From contig JALUBK010000046.1 in the NCBI GenBank assembly GCA_027044945.1, positions 1-63,141 of the forward strand: a stretch of 63,141 nt of DNA, in the 5' to 3' direction. The notes under the pieces were generated by a model. It was not told where the DNA came from and ran no database searches. It was given only the letters and a program-made list of their open reading frames with translations. Made by a program: the position numbers and the translations under genes. The stretch is from Campylobacterales bacterium. GTDB taxonomy: Bacteria; Campylobacterota; Campylobacteria; Campylobacterales; JALSKU01. Below are positions 18,699 to 27,373 of the stretch, piece after piece; the first letter of the stretch is position 1, and the number at the start of each line of letters is the position of its first letter.

Positions 18699-20119
18699 GT
18701 AAGTCTCTTTTTTAATAATTGATTTATTTTAGCTGGATTTGCTTTCCCATGACTTGCCTTCATGCACTGTCCAACAAAAAAACCTAAAAGTTTTTCTTTA
18801 CCAGCTTTGTATTCAGCTACCTTATCCAAATTATTTTCAAGTATTTTATCTATGATAGAAAAAAGCGAATCTTCATCGCTAACTTGTTTTAGTCCAAGTT
18901 TTTCTATAACATTATCAACACTTTCATCATTCTCCATTAGATAATCAAGAACATCTTTTGCGGCTTTTCCACTTATTGTATTATCTTCAATTCTTTTTAC
19001 TAAAGTTGCTAATTTTTTAGCATTTACTGGCGATGTTTCTATATTTAAACCATTTTTCAATCTTCCTTGAAGTTCTACTATAAGCCAAGTAACACTATTT
19101 TTAGGACTGGCTCCTTCTTTTATCATCTCTTCAAAAAAATTAGCCACAGACAATAATGAAGTGATTATAACAGCATCGCATTCTTTTATTTTAAAATCTT
19201 TTACATATCTGTCTTTTTTTTCATCTGGAAGTTCAGGTATATTTTTACCATCTTCTATTATTTCATTACTTAATTCAACTGGCAATAAATCAGGCTCAGG
19301 AAAATATCTATATTCAGCACTGTCTTCTTTGCCTCTCATACTTTTAGTTTTTCCGGAAGCTATATCAAAAAGCCTTGTTTCTTGAACAATTTCTTTTTCA
19401 TAAATATTATCTTCCCAAGCTTCAATTTGTCTTTGAACTTCATATTCAATGGCTTTTTGAATAAACCTAAAAGAATTCATATTTTTTATTTCTACCTTAG
19501 TATAAAGTTTTTTATCACCTTTGGGTCTAATAGAGACATTAACATCGCATCTAAAAGAACCTTCTTGCATATTTGCATCGCTAATATCCAAATATTTAAC
19601 TATAGAATGAAGTTTTTTAAGATATCTTATGGCTTCATCAGCACTTCTCATATCAGGCTCACTTACTATTTCCAAAAGAGGAGTTCCGGCACGGTTCAAA
19701 TCAATTTTACTATAATTTTCTTCATGAATACTTTTACCAGCATCTTCTTCTAAATGAGCTCTTGTAATACCGATTCTTTTTTTACTTCCATCGTCAAAAT
19801 CTATAAACAACTCTCCACTTTCCACTATAGGTATTTCAAATTGACTAATTTGATATCCTTTTGGCAAATCAGGATAAAAATAATTTTTTCTATTAAAAAT
19901 AGATTTTTTATGGACAATAGCATTTACTGCATGTCCAAATTTAATAGCTTTTTTTACTGCTTCCATATTTAATACTGGCAAAGCACCAGGAAGTCCTAAA
20001 CAAACAGGGCATACATTTGTATTTGCTTTTTCGCCAAAAGATGTTGGACAAGAACAGAAAATTTTTGTTTTTGTGTTTAATTGTATGTGAATTTCTAAAC
20101 CAATAATAACTTCAAACAT
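18695..20119 (-). CDS. gatB: Aspartyl/glutamyl-tRNA(Asn/Gln) amidotransferase subunit B
   Basis: Subunit of GatCAB, which converts misacylated Glu-tRNA-Gln or Asp-tRNA-Asn to the correct amide. The 474-residue protein starts [16 protein letters not shown] and has the tRNA-kinase-like core with the signature [21 protein letters not shown]-terminal YqeY-like tail (about 330-474) binds tRNA. ATG start with AAGG about nine bases upstream. gatA and gatC are not in the window. Its stop is overlapped by the channel gene. Confidence 0.97.
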   Translation of the reverse strand: MFEVIIGLEIHIQLNTKTKIFCSCPTSFGEKANTNVCPVCLGLPGALPVLNMEAVKKAIKFGHAVNAIVHKKSIFNRKNYFYPDLPKGYQISQFEIPIVESGELFIDFDDGSKKRIGITRAHLEEDAGKSIHEENYSKIDLNRAGTPLLEIVSEPDMRSADEAIRYLKKLHSIVKYLDISDANMQEGSFRCDVNVSIRPKGDKKLYTKVEIKNMNSFRFIQKAIEYEVQRQIEAWEDNIYEKEIVQETRLFDIASGKTKSMRGKEDSAEYRYFPEPDLLPVELSNEIIEDGKNIPELPDEKKDRYVKDFKIKECDAVIITSLLSVANFFEEMIKEGASPKNSVTWLIVELQGRLKNGLNIETSPVNAKKLATLVKRIEDNTISGKAAKDVLDYLMENDESVDNVIEKLGLKQVSDEDSLFSIIDKILENNLDKVAEYKAGKEKLLGFFVGQCMKASHGKANPAKINQLLKKRLT

Positions 20120-20192
20120 TATATAAGCCTTTATCTAAAATAAAAGGATATTTTATCACTTTTTTCTTTTAAAGACTATTAAAAAGACTTTT

Positions 20193-20450
20193 TTAAAGCT
20201 TTTCTTTTATCTCTTTTAAAAGTTTTATTTGCTCTTCCAAAAGAGTTATTTTTTTCATTTGCAGTTTAGCTATTTCAAAGAAAATTACAAAAAATAACCC
20301 TAAACAAGCTCCAAAAAAAGAAGAAAATACTGCAAGAAACAATCCATATGGATACATTTTAATAAACAATAAAGCAGATACTATTATAACAAGAGCCCAA
20401 GAAGACCCTTGTAAAAAATCAATTAAAATGTTGTAACAAGATCGTTTCAT
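20193..20450 (-). CDS. Small membrane protein next to atpB
   Basis: An 85-residue protein with two hydrophobic helices (about 12-32 and 37-60) and a charged helical tail (KLQMKKITLLEEQIKLLKEIKEKL) that could form a coiled coil. Its ATG shares one base with the atpB stop (TAATG), so it is co-translated with the ATP synthase a subunit. A comparable small membrane protein follows atpB in Campylobacter. A helper role in a/c-ring assembly, like AtpI, is a guess from position; sequence identity to AtpI is not evident. Confidence 0.7.
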   Translation of the reverse strand: MKRSCYNILIDFLQGSSWALVIIVSALLFIKMYPYGLFLAVFSSFFGACLGLFFVIFFEIAKLQMKKITLLEEQIKLLKEIKEKL

Positions 20451-21136
20451 TAAAGAGTTTCAGTTTCACCACTTATAGTTACTGCTCCTGCTAAATAAAC
20501 ATATGTTAAAATCATAAAAATAAATGTTTGAAGAATTGCAGAAAAACTCATTAAAGCGAAGCCTGGAAGTGGAGCAATCCAAGGCACTAGCATCAAGAGA
20601 ACAGCAACAAATAAATCATCTCCTTTTATGTTTCCAAAAAGCCTAAATGAAAGAGATATTATTCTTGATAAGTGAGAAACTATTTCTATAGGAAACATTA
20701 ATGGAGCAAGAACAGGAACAGGCCCCATAAAATGAGCAAAATAATGTATAACACCTTTTTTTCTGATACCTTCAAAATTATAATAAAAAAATACAATTAA
20801 GGCTAGTGCTAAAGTCATATTGATATTACCTGAAGGAGGTTCAAAACCAGGTATGATTTCCATCATATTAGATACAAATATAAAAAGACCCAAAGTTGCT
20901 ACAAGCGGTAAATATTTTTTTGCCAACTTTTTACCAATTACATCGGTTCCCATAGAAATAATGCCTTTCAAATATGCTTCCATAATATTTTGCAAACCCT
21001 TGGGAATAATTTGCAAAGATGATGTTGCACTTTTTGCCAAAAACAATACTATTAATATAGCCAATACAACATGAGAAACAAACAAATATGTTTGTCCATG
21101 TCCAAAGAGTCCTAAAAAAGTAAAAACTTCATTCAT
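20450..21136 (-). CDS. atpB: F0F1 ATP synthase subunit a
   Basis: The a subunit forms the proton half-channels against the c-ring in the membrane. The 228-residue protein has five to six membrane helices and the conserved [15 protein letters not shown] segment, which contains the essential arginine in helix four, followed by [13 protein letters not shown]-like final helix. ATG with GAGGA eight bases upstream. As is usual in this group, atpB is separate from the remaining atp genes. Confidence 0.96.
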   Translation of the reverse strand: MNEVFTFLGLFGHGQTYLFVSHVVLAILIVLFLAKSATSSLQIIPKGLQNIMEAYLKGIISMGTDVIGKKLAKKYLPLVATLGLFIFVSNMMEIIPGFEPPSGNINMTLALALIVFFYYNFEGIRKKGVIHYFAHFMGPVPVLAPLMFPIEIVSHLSRIISLSFRLFGNIKGDDLFVAVLLMLVPWIAPLPGFALMSFSAILQTFIFMILTYVYLAGAVTISGETETL

Positions 21137-21209
21137 TTTTTAAATCCTCGAAAATTAGTTATGTAATTTTACCAAAATATTATTTAATAGTTCCTAAAAA
21201 TATTGTAAA

Positions 21210-21944
21210 TTAAATTATTTTTTCTTGACCTAATCTATAAATTGCAAAATCATATTTCACAGGGTCATGAGAATCAAATTCTTTTAATTTATTTGTTAAT
21301 TCCACAACTGCTTTGAAATCATATGTTTTTCTTTTTAATAAGCCAATTTTTTTGGAAACATTAAAGGTATGAGTATCTAGAGGAATAAGAAGATCTTTTT
21401 TATCTATATTTTTCCACAATCCAAGATCTATATTATCATTTCTAACCATCCATCTAAAATACATATTCCATCTTTTATATGGAGATTTAATTTTATCTTT
21501 TGGAATTTTTCCAAGTAAAAATTCATAACCTTTGGATCTATATGAATTCACATCATACAAGAACTCCAATAATTCTTGCAATCCATTAATTATTTGTCTA
21601 TTCTTTTTGTATCCTTGATAAAAAATATCTTCAATAGAACTCAAAGATTTAACTCTTTTAAGTGTTATAAAAAATTGTATCAAATCTTCATTGCTTTGAA
21701 ATCTATAATAAAAATTATTTAATTCCAATTTTATTTTTGTTTCATTTTCTTCAAGTAAAGAAAAATCCAAACTATTTAAAAATTTTACTATTTGCTTTAC
21801 ATTTCCATAAGCAAACAATGCACATATCAAAGAAATAAATTCATTTTTATATTTCTTTGCAACTATAATAGGATCCAATTTGTTTAAATTTAATTCTGCT
21901 TTATTATTTCTTATATTATATTCATTATCAAGAAATTCTTTCAT
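21210..21944 (-). CDS. TIGR02757 family protein of unknown function
   Basis: A 244-residue protein of the family annotated TIGR02757, marked here by the motifs FISLICALFAYGNVKQI, KRWNMYFRWMVRNDNIDLGLW and PLDTHTFNVSKKIGLLKRK. The last resembles helix-hairpin-helix DNA-glycosylase folds (the LDTH segment), so a nucleic-acid role is conceivable but unproven. I start it at ATG 21944, one base after the flgK stop; an earlier in-frame start at 22010 lies inside flgK. No ribosome site is visible, so translation is probably coupled to flgK. Confidence 0.8.
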   Translation of the reverse strand: MKEFLDNEYNIRNNKAELNLNKLDPIIVAKKYKNEFISLICALFAYGNVKQIVKFLNSLDFSLLEENETKIKLELNNFYYRFQSNEDLIQFFITLKRVKSLSSIEDIFYQGYKKNRQIINGLQELLEFLYDVNSYRSKGYEFLLGKIPKDKIKSPYKRWNMYFRWMVRNDNIDLGLWKNIDKKDLLIPLDTHTFNVSKKIGLLKRKTYDFKAVVELTNKLKEFDSHDPVKYDFAIYRLGQEKII

Positions 21945-21945
21945 A

Positions 21946-23757
21946 TCATATAGCAAGTAAAGAAGATAACATCTTATCAATTGTTGTAATAACCTTTGCA
22001 TTTGCACCATAAGATGTTTGATATTTCATTAAATTTGCAAGTTCTTCATCAAGATTAACTCCGCTTATTGATTGCTGTTCATTATTTACTGTATTAAAAA
22101 CGGCTTTGCTTGTATCTGTATCTCTTCCACTTTTTTGGGCATCCAAAGCTACTTTAGAAGCTAATTTTCTATAAAAACCGTCCGGTTTATCATTGATAAT
22201 TGTGCCGTCTTTGCTTTCAAAAGATATATCATGATATTGTATTTGAGTCATATCATTTGCCAATTCATTATTTCCATCTATTGGTGCTTTAAAAGCATTT
22301 ATTTGTGTAGGATCATTTTTAAATTTAGTTTTTAAATCCATATCAGAAGCATTTTCTCCAGTAAAAAAACTACTTATTCCAGTAACTCCCGCAAAATTAG
22401 TTCCATTATCTTCTATAGCTATTTTATATTCATTATTTGATGTATGATTAAAAGATAATATATTATTAGAATAATCTGCTTTGAAATTATCATCTATATC
22501 ATCTGTAGAATCATTATCATGATTATCATCTGTATTACTATTAAATTGAGTAACTATATCATTCATGGTTGTAGTTTCATCAATTTTAATAGATTTTTTA
22601 CCTATTTCATTTCCGTTATTATCATACATTATAACATCAAAACTACCTTTATTAATTCCATATCCATTATTTAACAATCCAGAATTTGCTGATATATTTA
22701 ACTCTGGAGAAATCATTTTGCTAACAGCACTACTTGCATATGTAGAATTTGTTTTTTGTATTAATCCTTTAGCAAAACTATCCAGCTCATCAATATAGCC
22801 TTGCAATTTTCCATCTTCTGGATAAGAGGTTTTGCTATCCAGTTTTCTTCCTCTCAAATCCAAAATAGCTCCTATTTTTCCACCCTGTATCTTTGTAGTC
22901 ATATCAAATTTTGTTCCATCTGCTGTTTTATGGTAAATAGAATAATAAGCACTTTTGTTGCCATTATTGTCTATCGTTAAAGGATGAAAAGATGTTCCAT
23001 CGATAAATGATTCACCTGCAATATTTAAAGTATATTTTGCTCCTCCATCAACTAAATTTGGATTTACACTCATATCACTACTTAAATTTCCTTTAAAAAC
23101 AGAAATATTTAAAAGTTTAGATAATGATAATTCTAATCTATCTCTTTGATCTCTTAAATCATTTGCATTGTTACCTTTTATTGATTCAACATTTTCTATT
23201 TGTCCGTTCAAATCAGCAATTTTTTTACCGATATTATTTACTTCATCAATATTTATTTTAAGCTGATTATTTAAAGCATCTTGAGAATTTCTAACCTCGT
23301 TTCTTGTTTCTTTTATATCATTGCTTAAAGTCATGGCAGACTGAGCTAAAGCTGTTTTTTTTGCAGAACTTGTTGGATTTGAAGAAAATGAATTCCAAGC
23401 ATCAAAATAATTTTTTATATCATTTTGCAATCCGACACCATCGGTATCTGGAAAATATCCTGCAATATTATCTAATGTTGTTTTTGAAAATTGATTGTAT
23501 TCTAAAGAATTTGAACTATTTCTAAGCCTTGCAAAAACAAATTCATTATGAATTCTTTTTATTTGTGTAGCTTGAACCCCTGCACCCATGTCGCCAGGAG
23601 TTACATTATGCAAAGGTGTTTTTGCTCTCAAGATCGCTCTTTCTCTTGTATATCCTTTTGTATTTGCATTGGAAACATTTTGACTTGTTACATTCATTTC
23701 TAACTGTGAAACATTTAATCCTGTGTAGCTAGTATCAAGTGCACTAAAAAGACTCAT
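21946..23757 (-). CDS. flgK: Flagellar hook-associated protein 1
   Basis: FlgK is the first junction protein between hook and filament and is exported through the flagellar type III apparatus. The 603-residue protein has the conserved N-terminal rod/hook domain (SALDTSYTGLNVSQLEMNVTSQNVSNANTKGYTRE) and C-terminal helix (EELANLMKYQTSYGANAKVITTIDKMLSSLL), with a variable middle. ATG overlaps the stop of the upstream flgN-like chaperone gene (TAATG). No sigma-54 site was found directly before it. Confidence 0.96.
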   Translation of the reverse strand: MSLFSALDTSYTGLNVSQLEMNVTSQNVSNANTKGYTRERAILRAKTPLHNVTPGDMGAGVQATQIKRIHNEFVFARLRNSSNSLEYNQFSKTTLDNIAGYFPDTDGVGLQNDIKNYFDAWNSFSSNPTSSAKKTALAQSAMTLSNDIKETRNEVRNSQDALNNQLKINIDEVNNIGKKIADLNGQIENVESIKGNNANDLRDQRDRLELSLSKLLNISVFKGNLSSDMSVNPNLVDGGAKYTLNIAGESFIDGTSFHPLTIDNNGNKSAYYSIYHKTADGTKFDMTTKIQGGKIGAILDLRGRKLDSKTSYPEDGKLQGYIDELDSFAKGLIQKTNSTYASSAVSKMISPELNISANSGLLNNGYGINKGSFDVIMYDNNGNEIGKKSIKIDETTTMNDIVTQFNSNTDDNHDNDSTDDIDDNFKADYSNNILSFNHTSNNEYKIAIEDNGTNFAGVTGISSFFTGENASDMDLKTKFKNDPTQINAFKAPIDGNNELANDMTQIQYHDISFESKDGTIINDKPDGFYRKLASKVALDAQKSGRDTDTSKAVFNTVNNEQQSISGVNLDEELANLMKYQTSYGANAKVITTIDKMLSSLLAI

Positions 23758-24185
23758 TATGCACTCACTCTTAAAAGTGAAAAACTTTTTGGATTTATTT
23801 TTTTATAATTTTCCATTTCAGTTGGAAAAATTTTATCAAATAAGGAACTATAAAATTCATTTACTGCAACAACCAGTTTAGCATAATTTTTATTTAAAAT
23901 CTGTAATTCTTTTAATTTGTTTTTTAATATTTCGAGATCTTCTTTTTCATTTTTTACAAGCAAATCAGATAATTCTTTATCTGGATTTTTTTCAATTAAT
24001 TTAATTAATTCACTATCTAAAAGAGATTTATTATTTTCAAATAAACTGATAATTTCATCTTTTATTTTTGTTCTATTATATATTGCTTCATTTTTGGCAT
24101 TTTTTATATCATCGATATCTTCTTTGGTAAGCCCAATTAAATCATCAATATTTTTAGTAACACCTTTTATATAGTAAGATATCAT
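23757..24185 (-). CDS. flgN: FlgN-like flagellar export chaperone
   Basis: A 142-residue, almost entirely helical, charged protein placed between flgM and flgK, the position of the FlgN chaperone for FlgK/FlgL in Campylobacter. Central helices (NKNYAKLVVAVNEFYSSLFDKIFP) fit a FlgN-type chaperone. I choose ATG 24185 because GAGGAGC lies just upstream; a longer frame from 24212 begins in weak sequence. The assignment leans on position; sequence similarity in this family is low. Confidence 0.65.
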   Translation of the reverse strand: MISYYIKGVTKNIDDLIGLTKEDIDDIKNAKNEAIYNRTKIKDEIISLFENNKSLLDSELIKLIEKNPDKELSDLLVKNEKEDLEILKNKLKELQILNKNYAKLVVAVNEFYSSLFDKIFPTEMENYKKINPKSFSLLRVSA

Positions 24186-24231
24186 TATTTTGCTCCTCTT
24201 GGTTTTTAGCAAAAAAAGAGAAGATTAGAGA

Positions 24232-24432
24232 TCAAAGCAAAGCATCAGCCACTTTTTGTGCTGTTTTTGATATATCTATTTGATATTCTCCATTTTTAAT
24301 ACTTTTTTTTATAGATTCTAATCTATCACTATTTTTGTTTTTTATTTCTCTTTGAATTTCTTCATTTTTTTTATTATTGGATATTTTGCTATTTTGTATA
24401 GCAATATTTCCAACTCCTATTTTTGAAATCAT
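24232..24432 (-). CDS. flgM: Anti-sigma-28 factor FlgM
   Basis: A 66-residue protein whose C-terminal half (RLESIKKSIKNGEYQIDISKTAQKVADALL) is the FlgM sigma-28-binding helix set. FlgM holds FliA inactive until the hook is finished and FlgM is exported. ATG with AAGGA seven bases upstream. A sigma-28-like promoter lies in the gap before it (listed separately), which would make flgM subject to its own target. fliA itself is not in the window. Confidence 0.93.
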   Translation of the reverse strand: MISKIGVGNIAIQNSKISNNKKNEEIQREIKNKNSDRLESIKKSIKNGEYQIDISKTAQKVADALL

Positions 24433-24468
24433 TATTTAATCCTTTATCAATATATTTTGTTACCTTAT

Positions 24469-24495
24469 ATATCGACTTTTTAAAAAAAATATTAA
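24469..24495 (-). promoter_or_regulatory. Sigma-28-like promoter of flgM
   Basis: Minus strand: TTAA (24495-24492), 15 bases, then GTCGATAT (24476-24469). This matches the flagellar sigma-28 form TAAA-N15-GCCGATAA, and the CGATAT core is the -10 seen in Campylobacter. The -35 overlaps the stop codon of flgJ, and the start codon of flgM is about 37 bases after the -10. Confidence 0.6.
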
Positions 24496-24785
24496 CCTTT
24501 TTCTTTGGACTTTAAATAATTAAATAATAATTTACTAAAACCAAAATGACCGCTCATTTTATTACTTATAGCACCATTATACATTGACTGATATATCTCT
24601 TCCCCTGCACTTTTTGGAAATAAAGAGTTATTGCTTTTTATTGAAACATCTAATATCTCTTTTATAAAAATTGCTTCAAATTTATTTGTTTCTTCTTTCA
24701 GTTTTGCATCATTATCTGTTTTAACTATATTTGGTATTTGGTTTAATTCCTGTAAAGCTTCATAATTATCTATTTTCATCTTCAT
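24492..24785 (-). CDS. flgJ: Rod-binding protein FlgJ, short form without a muramidase domain
   Basis: A 97-residue protein that matches only the N-terminal rod-capping half of FlgJ (FEAIFIKEILDVSIKSNNSLFPKSAGEEIYQSMYNGAIS...FGFSKLLFNYL). The C-terminal peptidoglycan hydrolase domain of the enterobacterial protein (about 313 residues) is missing, as is normal in Campylobacterota. Another enzyme must therefore open the wall for the rod. ATG with GGAG six bases upstream, 13 bases after flgI. Confidence 0.9.
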   Translation of the reverse strand: MKMKIDNYEALQELNQIPNIVKTDNDAKLKEETNKFEAIFIKEILDVSIKSNNSLFPKSAGEEIYQSMYNGAISNKMSGHFGFSKLLFNYLKSKEKG

Positions 24786-24798
24786 TTATTGCTCCATT

Positions 24799-25848
24799 CT
24801 ATATAATATCTACTTCAGCATTAATGGCACCAGCTCTCTTAATCCCCTCAATAATTGAAATTATATCTTTTGGCTGAGCTCCCAATTTTTGTAATGCTCT
24901 GGCCAAATTTGCAACAGTTACACTATTTTTTTGCATTTGTAATAAATTATTATTGGTATTAATAGAAATATTTTTACCTACTGAGATATTGTTTTTATTA
25001 TTTTGTATTTTATTTACCGGTTCAATTTGTATAGTAATATCCTTATGGGTTATAACAACAGGACTTATTTTTATATTAACCCCTGCGACTATTGTTCCTG
25101 TTCTTTCATCTATAACAACTTTTTCTATTGGTTGATAATTAATATTTGTATTTAAAACTTTAGCCATAAAGGAGATAACACTAGTATTTTCTGGCTTTAT
25201 TAATTTAATTGTTTTTGGGTCAATCGCCAAAGCTACTTTCTCATCAAATTCTTTATTTAAATCATTTTGTATTTCAATAGCAGTTTGAAAATTAGATTTA
25301 TTTAAAGATAATTTCAAATATCTTTTATCATATATATCATAAGCAACACCTCTTTCTACTAATGCTCCTCCCAAAATGCTACCTGCGGTAGCATGATTTA
25401 ATTCTCCTCTTCCTCTTCCATTTCGTCCTCCAATACTCACAGATCCTTGAGCTAAAGCATATATATTTCCATCAACACCTTTTAATGGAGTCATAAGAAG
25501 AGTTCCACCTTCTAAAGATTTGGCATCTCCTATTGAAGAAACTATTACATTAAGTTTATCTCCTTGTCTTGCAAAAGGAGGAAGTTTTGCTGTTACAATA
25601 ACTGCGGCAATATTTTTAGATTTGATATCTTTTGGATTTATTTTTACATTAACTGTTTGAAGAAGATTTGATAATGATCTAACAGTAAAAGCAGAAGTGG
25701 AACCATCTCCAGTTCCGTTTAAGCCGACAACAAGTCCATAGCCTATAAGTTGATTATTTCTAACTCCAACAACACTTGCAATATTTTCTATTTTTTCAGC
25801 ATGTAAAAGAAGAAGAGCAAATACAAAATAAACCAGCAATTTTTTCAA
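24799..25848 (-). CDS. flgI: Flagellar P-ring protein
   Basis: FlgI forms the P-ring bushing of the rod in the peptidoglycan layer and is secreted by Sec. The mature region starts at about KIENIASVVGVRNNQLIGYGLVVGLNGTGDGS, after a short signal peptide with a leucine-rich core. I choose TTG 25848, which has AAGGA seven bases upstream and gives MKKLLVYFVFALLLLHA. A TTG five codons earlier (25863) would lie before that ribosome site. A strong sigma-54 site precedes it. Heads the flgI-J-M-N-K run. Confidence 0.93.
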   Translation of the reverse strand: MKKLLVYFVFALLLLHAEKIENIASVVGVRNNQLIGYGLVVGLNGTGDGSTSAFTVRSLSNLLQTVNVKINPKDIKSKNIAAVIVTAKLPPFARQGDKLNVIVSSIGDAKSLEGGTLLMTPLKGVDGNIYALAQGSVSIGGRNGRGRGELNHATAGSILGGALVERGVAYDIYDKRYLKLSLNKSNFQTAIEIQNDLNKEFDEKVALAIDPKTIKLIKPENTSVISFMAKVLNTNINYQPIEKVVIDERTGTIVAGVNIKISPVVITHKDITIQIEPVNKIQNNKNNISVGKNISINTNNNLLQMQKNSVTVANLARALQKLGAQPKDIISIIEGIKRAGAINAEVDII

Positions 25849-25882
25849 CTTTTTATCCTTCAAAATCTTTATTGAAAGATTG

Positions 25883-25900
25883 AAGCAAAATGTGTTCCAA
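25883..25900 (-). promoter_or_regulatory. Sigma-54 promoter of flgI
   Basis: Minus strand reads TTGGAACACATTTTGCTTC: GG at 25898-25897, exactly ten bases, and GC at 25886-25885, with the favoured GGAA and TTGCT contexts of RpoN sites. Transcription would begin near 25873, about 25 bases before the TTG of flgI. RpoN is encoded in the same window at 55.8-57.0 kb. Middle flagellar genes of Campylobacter are known to use RpoN. Confidence 0.85.
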
Positions 25901-25909
25901 GAAAAAATT

Positions 25910-26482
25910 TTATTTATAATAACTTAATGTAGTTTTACCAAATTTTTTACTTTTTTGTTTTTGAAAAATTCCAATTTCATTAGGCATTTTTATGTTGCTC
26001 ATGTGCTCTATTGTGATAAGATCACAAATATTTAAAGGTATATTATTTATAAGAGCAAAAGTTTTATTGTATATTTCATTCATTCCTTCTCTTATTTCAA
26101 ATGGTGGGTCAAAATAAAAATATGTTTTTTCTTCAATATTTTTTATTATTTTTGAAAATTCTTTAAAACTATCTGCTTGTATAGCCATACAATTATCACA
26201 TTTCATATTTTCAATATTTAATTTTAATATTTCAAAAGCTGAAAAATCTTTTTCAATAAAATATATTTTTTTAGCACCTCTACTGAAAGCTTCCAGTCCT
26301 ATAGAACCACTTCCTGCAAAAACTTCAAAAAAATTTTTACCAATTATTTCAAATTGAATAGTATTAAAATAAGACTCTTTTATAATTGATTTTGTGCTTC
26401 TTGTTGTTTTTAATGAAGGCAAAATAATTTTTCTACCTTTGTTTTTGCCACTTAATATAGTTGTATATAATTTATTTTTCAT
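25910..26482 (-). CDS. rsmD: 16S rRNA (guanine966-N2)-methyltransferase RsmD
   Basis: A 190-residue SAM-dependent methyltransferase. FEVFAGSGSIGLEAFSRGAKK is the SAM loop and FDPPF the target-base motif of N2-guanine methylases; the N-terminus GKNKGRKI is the RsmD rRNA-binding start. I choose ATG 26482 with AAGGA four bases upstream; a longer frame from 26503 lies inside the preceding gene. It overlaps that gene by 11 bases and ends just before the flgI promoter. Confidence 0.93.
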   Translation of the reverse strand: MKNKLYTTILSGKNKGRKIILPSLKTTRSTKSIIKESYFNTIQFEIIGKNFFEVFAGSGSIGLEAFSRGAKKIYFIEKDFSAFEILKLNIENMKCDNCMAIQADSFKEFSKIIKNIEEKTYFYFDPPFEIREGMNEIYNKTFALINNIPLNICDLITIEHMSNIKMPNEIGIFQKQKSKKFGKTTLSYYK

Positions 26483-26855
26483 AAAATTCCTTAATAAGGT
26501 CAATAAGATTTTCTCGAAAATCCAAAGTCAATTTATCAATTTTTCTTGTCAAAAGCCACAAATCTTTTTTATTTTTCTTATCCTTTTTATTGTCTAATTT
26601 TTTTATTTTATTATTTTTATTATCTTTTTTTTGATTATATATTTTTTTCAAATCCATCAATAAAGACGATTTTGAAAAAGGTTTTTTTATATCTGCATTA
26701 TTATTGGAAGAAATTATAGCCAATAGTTTATCTGTGTCAATTTTTTTATCACTTATTACAATATCACAATTTTTATATGAAGATATATAATCTTTTAAAA
26801 AAATTTCCAAACTATTTTTCAACAATAATGAATCACATAATATTGCTATTTTCAT
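26472..26855 (-). CDS. Hypothetical protein with lysine/asparagine-rich linker, upstream of rsmD
   Basis: I do not recognise a family with certainty. The 127-residue protein has an N-terminal alpha/beta segment (MKIAILCDSLLLKNSLEIFLKDYIS, then DIVISDKK) resembling a small receiver-like or Rossmann start. A low-complexity lysine/asparagine stretch follows (about 73-98), then a C-terminal helix (LTRKIDKLTLDFRENLIDLIKEFYEK). In Campylobacter a comparable small gene stands in front of the flgI-side methylase. Ribosome site weak; a TAAAAT box at 26892-26887 could be its -10. Confidence 0.6.
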   Translation of the reverse strand: MKIAILCDSLLLKNSLEIFLKDYISSYKNCDIVISDKKIDTDKLLAIISSNNNADIKKPFSKSSLLMDLKKIYNQKKDNKNNKIKKLDNKKDKKNKKDLWLLTRKIDKLTLDFRENLIDLIKEFYEK

Positions 26856-26916
26856 ATTTTTGTCTTCACTTTTTATCCTTTTTGTTATTTTATCAAAAAT
26901 TTAATAAATATAAAAC

Positions 26917-26943
26917 TAAACTTTATTTTTTATTTGACGATTT
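26917..26943 (+). promoter_or_regulatory. Sigma-28 promoter of flaG-fliD-fliS
   Basis: TAAA at 26917-26920, exactly 15 bases, then GACGATTT at 26936-26943: a close match to TAAA-N15-GCCGATAA. It is 31 bases before the flaG ATG, whose AAGGAG ribosome site is at 26963-26968. Filament-cap and filament-associated genes are classical sigma-28 targets. The surrounding 119-base gap also carries the minus-strand start region of the opposite gene. Confidence 0.7.
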
Positions 26944-26974
26944 ATGGTTTGATAAATAAGATAAGGAGTTGAAA

Positions 26975-27370
26975 ATGGATATTTTTAATGCGGTGAGCAA
27001 ACAAATTGATTCGGCTCAAAGTTACGGACATGATTATGCAAAAACTTCAAAAGCAACAAAAATAGAACAGCCAAAAGAAACACAACAAAATGCATCTAAA
27101 ACGAATAGCACTAATAGTGTTAAAGGAAAACAAAATAACAAAGAGATTCAAAAGAAGTTAAGCGATACCGTTAAAAAATTAAACGATCAAATGAGTTCTT
27201 TGAATATCGATGTCAAGTTTGGTTTTAATGATAAAATTGATACAATGTTTGTAGATGTTACAGAAAAAAGCACAGGACAATTAATCAGAACTATACCCTC
27301 AAAAGAAACAATGCAACTAGCAGAAAAAATGAAAGAAGTTATAGGTATGATATTTGACAAGAAAGGATAA
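26975..27370 (+). CDS. flaG: FlaG family flagellar protein
   Basis: A 131-residue protein with a disordered N-terminal half (Gln/Thr/Ser/Asn-rich) and the FlaG domain at about 70-131 (SLNIDVKFGFNDKIDTMFVDVTEKSTGQLIRTIPSKETMQLAEKM). FlaG limits filament length in Campylobacter. Start is ATG 26975 with AAGGAG six bases upstream; a TTG two codons earlier overlaps that site. First gene of flaG-fliD-fliS-fliT-like, four bases before fliD. Confidence 0.93.
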   Translation: MDIFNAVSKQIDSAQSYGHDYAKTSKATKIEQPKETQQNASKTNSTNSVKGKQNNKEIQKKLSDTVKKLNDQMSSLNIDVKFGFNDKIDTMFVDVTEKSTGQLIRTIPSKETMQLAEKMKEVIGMIFDKKG

Positions 27371-27373
27371 TAA

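Noticed and set aside
20120-20192. Hairpin after the atpB-associated gene
   Set aside because: The repeated AGTCTTT units are direct, not inverted; the only palindromes are short.
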